From: Duganella sp. 1224
GTDB taxonomy: Bacteria; Pseudomonadota; Gammaproteobacteria; Burkholderiales; Burkholderiaceae_D
Length of the DNA: 64,000 nucleotides
Direction: 5' to 3'
Assembly (NCBI RefSeq): GCF_013408245.1
Contig: NZ_JACBYS010000001.1
Coordinates: 2,480,001-2,544,000, forward strand
Of the stretch, positions 60,288 to 64,000 are shown in pieces (position 1 is the first letter of the stretch; every line of letters starts with the position of its first letter). The position numbers and the translations under genes were made by a program. Below the pieces are notes generated by a model. The model was not told the origin of the DNA and searched no databases. It was given only the letters and a program-made list of their open reading frames with translations.

Positions 60288-61094
60288 CTAGCTTAGCGCG
60301 GTAGTCGCCGCCATATGCGCCAGGAACGCGGACGCCAATGGCGACAGTTTCTTGCCCTGCCGATACAAAATCCACCAACTGCACTGAATCGGAAAGCCGT
60401 CCACGTCCAGTACGGCAAGCCCCTCTTCCGCCGGCTCTTGGGCCAGCGCATAGCGCGAAATGATGCCCAGCCCCAACCCGGCCGCGACCGCCTGCTTGAT
60501 CGCCTCGTTGCTACCCATCTCCATCCGCACATCGACCGCCAGGCCCAGCGCCCGCAAATAGCGGTCCCCCGCCAGCCGCGTGCCCGAGCCTCTTTCACGC
60601 AGAATAAAGCGGCTGGCGCGCAACGCCTCCGGCGACACGCCGCGCTGACCGGCCAAGGCGTGACCCCGCTCGGCGATCACCACCAGCGGGTTGGCCATCA
60701 GCTCCTGCCGCTCCAGCGCCATGTCCTCCGGCGGCATCGACATCACATACAAATCGTCCAGATTGTCGGTCAGGCGCTGCACCACCCGGTCGCGGTTCAG
60801 CACTTCCAGCGCGATATCGACGCCGGGATGGGCGGCGCAAAACGTGCCAGGCAAACGCGGCACGAAATACTTGGCGGTACTGACGATCGACAGCCGCAGG
60901 CGGCCGCTGGCCACGCCTTTGAGGCCGTCGATGACCTGCTCAAACGCCGCCCATTCATCCATCATCGCCCGCCCCGAGCGCGCCAGCGCCTCGCCCGCCG
61001 TGGTCAGATACATCTGCTTGCCCACCTGCTCATACAGCGGCACCCCGATCGACTCCGACAACTCGCGCAACTGCATGGAGGCCAGGGCGGCCAA
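60288..61094 (-). pseudogene. N-terminally truncated LysR (CbbR-like) regulator
   Basis: 268 residues from a TTG, or 262 from the ATG at 61076. It begins in the middle of the HTH, at SMQLRELSESIGVPLYEQVGKQMYLT-like sequence (given in part), where a normal LysR protein would have about 35 more residues including helices 1-2. The substrate-binding domain (about 70-262) is intact and looks like the CbbR group (VDIALEVLNRDRVVQRL). The frame upstream of 61094 meets a stop near 61142. DNA of foreign composition begins here, so the 5' end was probably lost on insertion. The protein cannot bind DNA normally. Confidence 0.75.
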
Positions 61095-61111
61095 TCCGGC
61101 CGCTTTTTTAT
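61087..61111 (+). terminator. Orphan intrinsic terminator at the island edge
   Basis: The stem gcggcc / ggccgc with a 5-base loop is followed by ttttttat. It points along the plus strand, but no plus-strand gene ends here; the nearest is the Arc gene 800 bases away. It may be the tail of a gene lost at the junction. Confidence 0.75.
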
Positions 61112-61125
61112 AAAAGTTGAAAAAC

Positions 61126-61151
61126 TGTATTGCGTAACGCTACACAATACA
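61126..61151. promoter_or_regulatory. HigA-type operator
   Basis: Inverted repeat TGTATTG (61126-61132) ... CAATACA (61145-61151) around a gcgtaacgc inner palindrome, 50 bases before the ATG of the HTH-nuclease gene. AT-rich -10-like sequence follows, and it is similar in layout to autoregulated antitoxin promoters. Confidence 0.65.
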
Positions 61152-61201
61152 ATACTATCGCATCCATTGACCTGATCGGTCGACATAACCAGAGGCGATG
61201 C

Positions 61202-64000
61202 ATGACCACTACCGAACCCATTCATCCAGGAGCGCGCATCAAAGCTGAGGTCTTTCCAGCAAAGATGTCTGTCACGAAAGCTGCCGAGCTGATCGGAGTC
61301 GGTCGCCCGGCTCTTTCCAACCTACTCAACGGGAATGCATCCCTTTCCGCTGATATGGCGACCCGCATCGAGAAGGCTTTCGGCGTTCCGCGAGAGGACT
61401 TGCTTGAAATGCAGGCCCAGTATGACGCTTTTACGGCAAAGCAGAAAAGTGCCCCGGCAAACGCGAAGATGTACGTCCCGCCGTTCCTATCGTTCAAGGC
61501 CAACGACATTGAAAACTGGGCGGGGCACAACATCCAGGCCCGTAGCCGGTTCGCGGTCTTCCTGAGGACCCTGGTTCACTCGACGGGGATTGGACTTACG
61601 GAAGTGGATTTTCCTGGGAACGACGATGCCGAACGTCCGGGCTGGGACGGCAAGGTACAAGCCAGCGAGGGAACTCCCTGGGTTCCAGCCAAACGTTCTG
61701 GCTGGGAGTTCGGCACCAACGAGGACCCCAAGACCAAGGCCGAGGCCGACTACCAAAAGAGCCTGAAAGCAGCTTCAGCAGAAGAGCTGGCGGATATGGT
61801 ATTCGTCTTCGTAACGCCTCGTCGGTGGCCCGGCAAAAACAACTGGGTAAAAGAGAAGCAGGCCGACGGTGCGTGGAAGGATGTGCGAGCCTACGATTCC
61901 AGTGACCTTGAGCAGTGGCTGGAACAGTCGCTACCAGCCCAAGCTTGGTTCGCGAACGAAACGAAGGCACCGTCCCATGAGGTGCGGTCACTTGATAGGT
62001 GCTGGGCAGACTGGGCAAACGTGGCGAACCCGCCGCTGCCAGGGGCGCTTTTCAGTTCGGCCATCGAAGAGGCAAAGCGCAAGCTCGGTTCCCGCCTCAT
62101 AAAGTCTTCTGCAGGGCTGATCGTGATCGCGGCAGATTCTACGGACGAAGCGTTGGCATTCATCGCCCAGTGCTTAGGCCCCGATGGTGGCCCGGAACTG
62201 TTCCCCTTCCGGGACCGCGTTCTGGTGTTCGACAAAGTGGGGGTCTTGCCACGACTGGCCGAAGGAGCAAAGTCCTTTATACCGGTCATCCATTCACGGG
62301 ATGTCGAGGTGGAATTCGCGCCGTATGCCGGCCAGATGCACGCCTTCGTCGTGTATCCAAGAAATTCGGTCAATGCTGAGCCCGACATCATTCTCGAGCC
62401 GGTCGGCTTCGAAACCTTTGAGTCCGCGCTGAAAAGTGTCGGCAAGAACCGTGACGAGATCAAGAACCTGGCGAATGAATCGGGAAGGTCTTTGACCGTG
62501 CTTCGTCGTCGGCTAGCGACCGTCCATGCGGTGCGGATGCCACTGTGGACCACGCAGCAACACGCATCGGAGAATCTCATCGCGTTTATGCTGGTAGGTG
62601 CATGGCATGTGCTCAACGAGACCGACAAGGCCGGGCTGTCACTGATGGCCGGAGACCGAAACTTCGAAGAGCTGGAGAAAGACTGCCAGCGCTTGGTCCA
62701 ATTGAACGACGCACCTGTCTGGTCCATTGGCACATATCGCGGCGTGGTCTCCAAGATCGACCTGCTTTACGCCATTGCTCCTAACGTAACGAGCGAAAAC
62801 CTGAAGCGCTACTTCGACGTCGCGCGAATGGTGCTTGGTGAGGATGATCCATCTCTTGACCTTGATGAGGACCAGCGTTGGGCTGCCTCTATCCGAGGCA
62901 AGACCCGGGAGTTCTCCCCAACGTTCCGCCAGGGGATTTCAGAAACGCTCGTACTCTTAGCCGTCCACGGCGTAGGCCTATTCAAGGGACGCCTCGGTAT
63001 CGATACGGAGGTGGAGGCGACCAAGGTAGTACGCGAACTGCTGACTCCGCTGACCACGCGCATCCTCGAGGCCAATGACCGGGACCTACCTCTCTACGCC
63101 GAAGCGGCACCGGCCGAGTTCCTCGCAATCATTGACCGCGATCTTAAAGCGGAAAACCCCGCAGTCTTTGGCCTCCTACGCCCTGCAGGGACGGGCATGT
63201 TCGGTAGTCCCAGCCGGACAGGCCTGCTCTGGGCGTTGGAGGGATTGGCATGGAATGTGGAGACCCTCCCTCGCGCCGCGCTGATCCTTGCAAGGCTCGC
63301 TCAAATTGAGATCAATGACAACTGGGTGAATAAACCTGAAAATTCTCTGGAAGCCATATTCCGAGCCTGGATGCCCCAAACGGCGGCCAGCAACGAAGAG
63401 CGGCTAGAGTTGATGAAAACGCTTTTCGTAAAATTCCCCAGTGTCGCCTGGAAAATTTGCGTCGCACAGTTCGGCAATAATCATCAGATCGGGCATCACA
63501 GCCACAAACCGACGTGGCGGCCAGATGGCTACGGTCATGGCGAGCCTTTCCCGACATGGGGTCCCATCCTGGAGTTCAAGGCCGAGATGGTCAAACTGGC
63601 GCTTACGCAGACCAGCTACACGGTCTCGATGCTTTGCGATCTTATCGACCGGCTCCACGCCCTCTTAGAAGTCGACCAATCCCGCGTGTGGGAACTTGTC
63701 GAGACCTGGGCAGGGACCGCCAATGATCGGGACAAGGTAACGTTACGCGAAAAAATCCGCACCTCTACGCTGTCCCGGCGGGCGGCATTGCGAGCCAAGA
63801 AGAATGGTGCGCCGTCCCAGATTGCAACCATCGCGAAAGGCGTATATGCCGCACTCGAGCCGAGCAACCTGGCTGACAAGCACGCATGGCTATTCAAAAA
63901 CTCATGGATTGAAGAGTCGGCCGACGAGCTAGAAGACATTGATAACATGGATTTCGAAGAGCGCGACAGGCGCATCCGCGACCAGCGAGTTGGTGCTTTA
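61202..64000 (+). CDS. HigA-like HTH fused to PD-(D/E)XK-like domain, candidate defence protein (3' end beyond window)
   Basis: 933 codons are open to the right edge. Residues about 8-70 form an XRE-type helix-turn-helix of the HigA antitoxin kind (IHPGARIKAEVF ... KAAELIGVGRPALSNLLNGN). Residues about 100-245 carry a nuclease-like pattern: Asp149 (PGWDGK), Glu169 (SGWEFGTNED), Lys177 and Lys179 (KTKAEADY), then VFVFVTPRRW (200-209). The rest (about 260-933) is a long helical body I do not recognise, without a Walker A motif. Codon use is freer at third positions and GC visibly lower than in the neighbours. No toxin gene lies upstream. A role in phage defence or DNA restriction is inferred only. 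Confidence 0.7.
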   Translation, partial: MTTTEPIHPGARIKAEVFPAKMSVTKAAELIGVGRPALSNLLNGNASLSADMATRIEKAFGVPREDLLEMQAQYDAFTAKQKSAPANAKMYVPPFLSFKANDIENWAGHNIQARSRFAVFLRTLVHSTGIGLTEVDFPGNDDAERPGWDGKVQASEGTPWVPAKRSGWEFGTNEDPKTKAEADYQKSLKAASAEELADMVFVFVTPRRWPGKNNWVKEKQADGAWKDVRAYDSSDLEQWLEQSLPAQAWFANETKAPSHEVRSLDRCWADWANVANPPLPGALFSSAIEEAKRKLGSRLIKSSAGLIVIAADSTDEALAFIAQCLGPDGGPELFPFRDRVLVFDKVGVLPRLAEGAKSFIPVIHSRDVEVEFAPYAGQMHAFVVYPRNSVNAEPDIILEPVGFETFESALKSVGKNRDEIKNLANESGRSLTVLRRRLATVHAVRMPLWTTQQHASENLIAFMLVGAWHVLNETDKAGLSLMAGDRNFEELEKDCQRLVQLNDAPVWSIGTYRGVVSKIDLLYAIAPNVTSENLKRYFDVARMVLGEDDPSLDLDEDQRWAASIRGKTREFSPTFRQGISETLVLLAVHGVGLFKGRLGIDTEVEATKVVRELLTPLTTRILEANDRDLPLYAEAAPAEFLAIIDRDLKAENPAVFGLLRPAGTGMFGSPSRTGLLWALEGLAWNVETLPRAALILARLAQIEINDNWVNKPENSLEAIFRAWMPQTAASNEERLELMKTLFVKFPSVAWKICVAQFGNNHQIGHHSHKPTWRPDGYGHGEPFPTWGPILEFKAEMVKLALTQTSYTVSMLCDLIDRLHALLEVDQSRVWELVETWAGTANDRDKVTLREKIRTSTLSRRAALRAKKNGAPSQIATIAKGVYAALEPSNLADKHAWLFKNSWIEESADELEDIDNMDFEERDRRIRDQRVGAL

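Noticed and set aside
61202..61420. HigA-like head as half of an ordinary toxin-antitoxin pair
   Set aside because: No HigB-sized frame upstream, and the HTH is continuous with a protein of more than 900 residues.
1..64000. tRNA, rRNA, CRISPR arrays, riboswitches, insertion sequences
   Set aside because: I looked for tRNA-like cloverleaf ends, regularly spaced repeats, transposase motifs and conserved leader folds and saw none; a tRNAscan or Infernal run would be decisive.

Overview
The window is high-GC, gene-dense DNA that looks like the chromosome of a betaproteobacterium of the Oxalobacteraceae (Massilia / Duganella / Rugamonas type). This rests on the trmJ-suhB divergent pair, an rhlE-type helicase, a COG4389 'gcr' membrane protein, a paoABC operon and many small glycine-zipper, BON and DUF883 stress proteins. 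The genus is inferred from gene content, not from a marker gene. I found no rRNA, tRNA, CRISPR array, insertion sequence or prophage.

Layout. 1-2.1 kb: a Tat-signal small subunit coupled to a GMC oxidoreductase that runs off the left edge. 2.1-8.5 kb: housekeeping genes (thioesterase, trmJ, suhB, rhlE, hydroxypyruvate isomerase) and a three-gene set of lipoprotein, helical protein and DksA-like zinc finger. 9.8-14.0 kb: a signalling operon of four genes (degenerate EAL-REC-PAS, HDOD, histidine kinase, response regulator), each overlapping the next by 4 bases, convergent with mtfA. 15-31 kb: an envelope and stress region with an OmpA porin, BrkB and AI-2E membrane proteins, BON and glycine-zipper lipoproteins, patatin, a DUF883-YqjE set, a ferritin-like protein, DUF4398 and OmpA lipoproteins, AsmA, a Crp/Fnr regulator, a class IV aminotransferase and a porin. 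31.9-38 kb: a COG4389 protein coupled to a cardiolipin-synthase-like lipoprotein, then phosphodiesterase, lipid kinase and PAP2 genes, then a 76-residue orphan behind two LexA boxes. 38-50.7 kb: transporters, LysR/oxidoreductase pair, AlaC, DMT exporter, a 1181-residue DUF748 protein, an aminotransferase and a lipoprotein serine hydrolase. 50.9-54.7 kb: the molybdenum aldehyde oxidoreductase paoCBA. 54.8-60.3 kb: MOSC and glutamine-amidotransferase genes, a TetR gene with its own operator, SGNH hydrolase, methyltransferase and an Arc-type DNA-binding protein. 60.3-64 kb: a LysR gene that has lost its N-terminal helix-turn-helix, abutting compositionally different DNA that encodes a very large HigA-like plus nuclease-like protein, open at the right edge.

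Three signals stand out. First, a palindrome GTNCG-N4-CGNAC occurs at nine intergenic positions (plus one near-match) between 9.7 and 31.9 kb, always beside envelope or stress genes, including the promoter of the Crp/Fnr regulator. Second, two tandem CTGT-N8-ACAG LexA boxes precede an otherwise unrecognised 76-residue gene, which predicts a new SOS-controlled function. Third, the right-end island encodes a candidate defence protein: a HigA-type DNA-binding head fused to a PD-(D/E)XK-like domain and a long uncharacterised body, with no toxin gene beside it.
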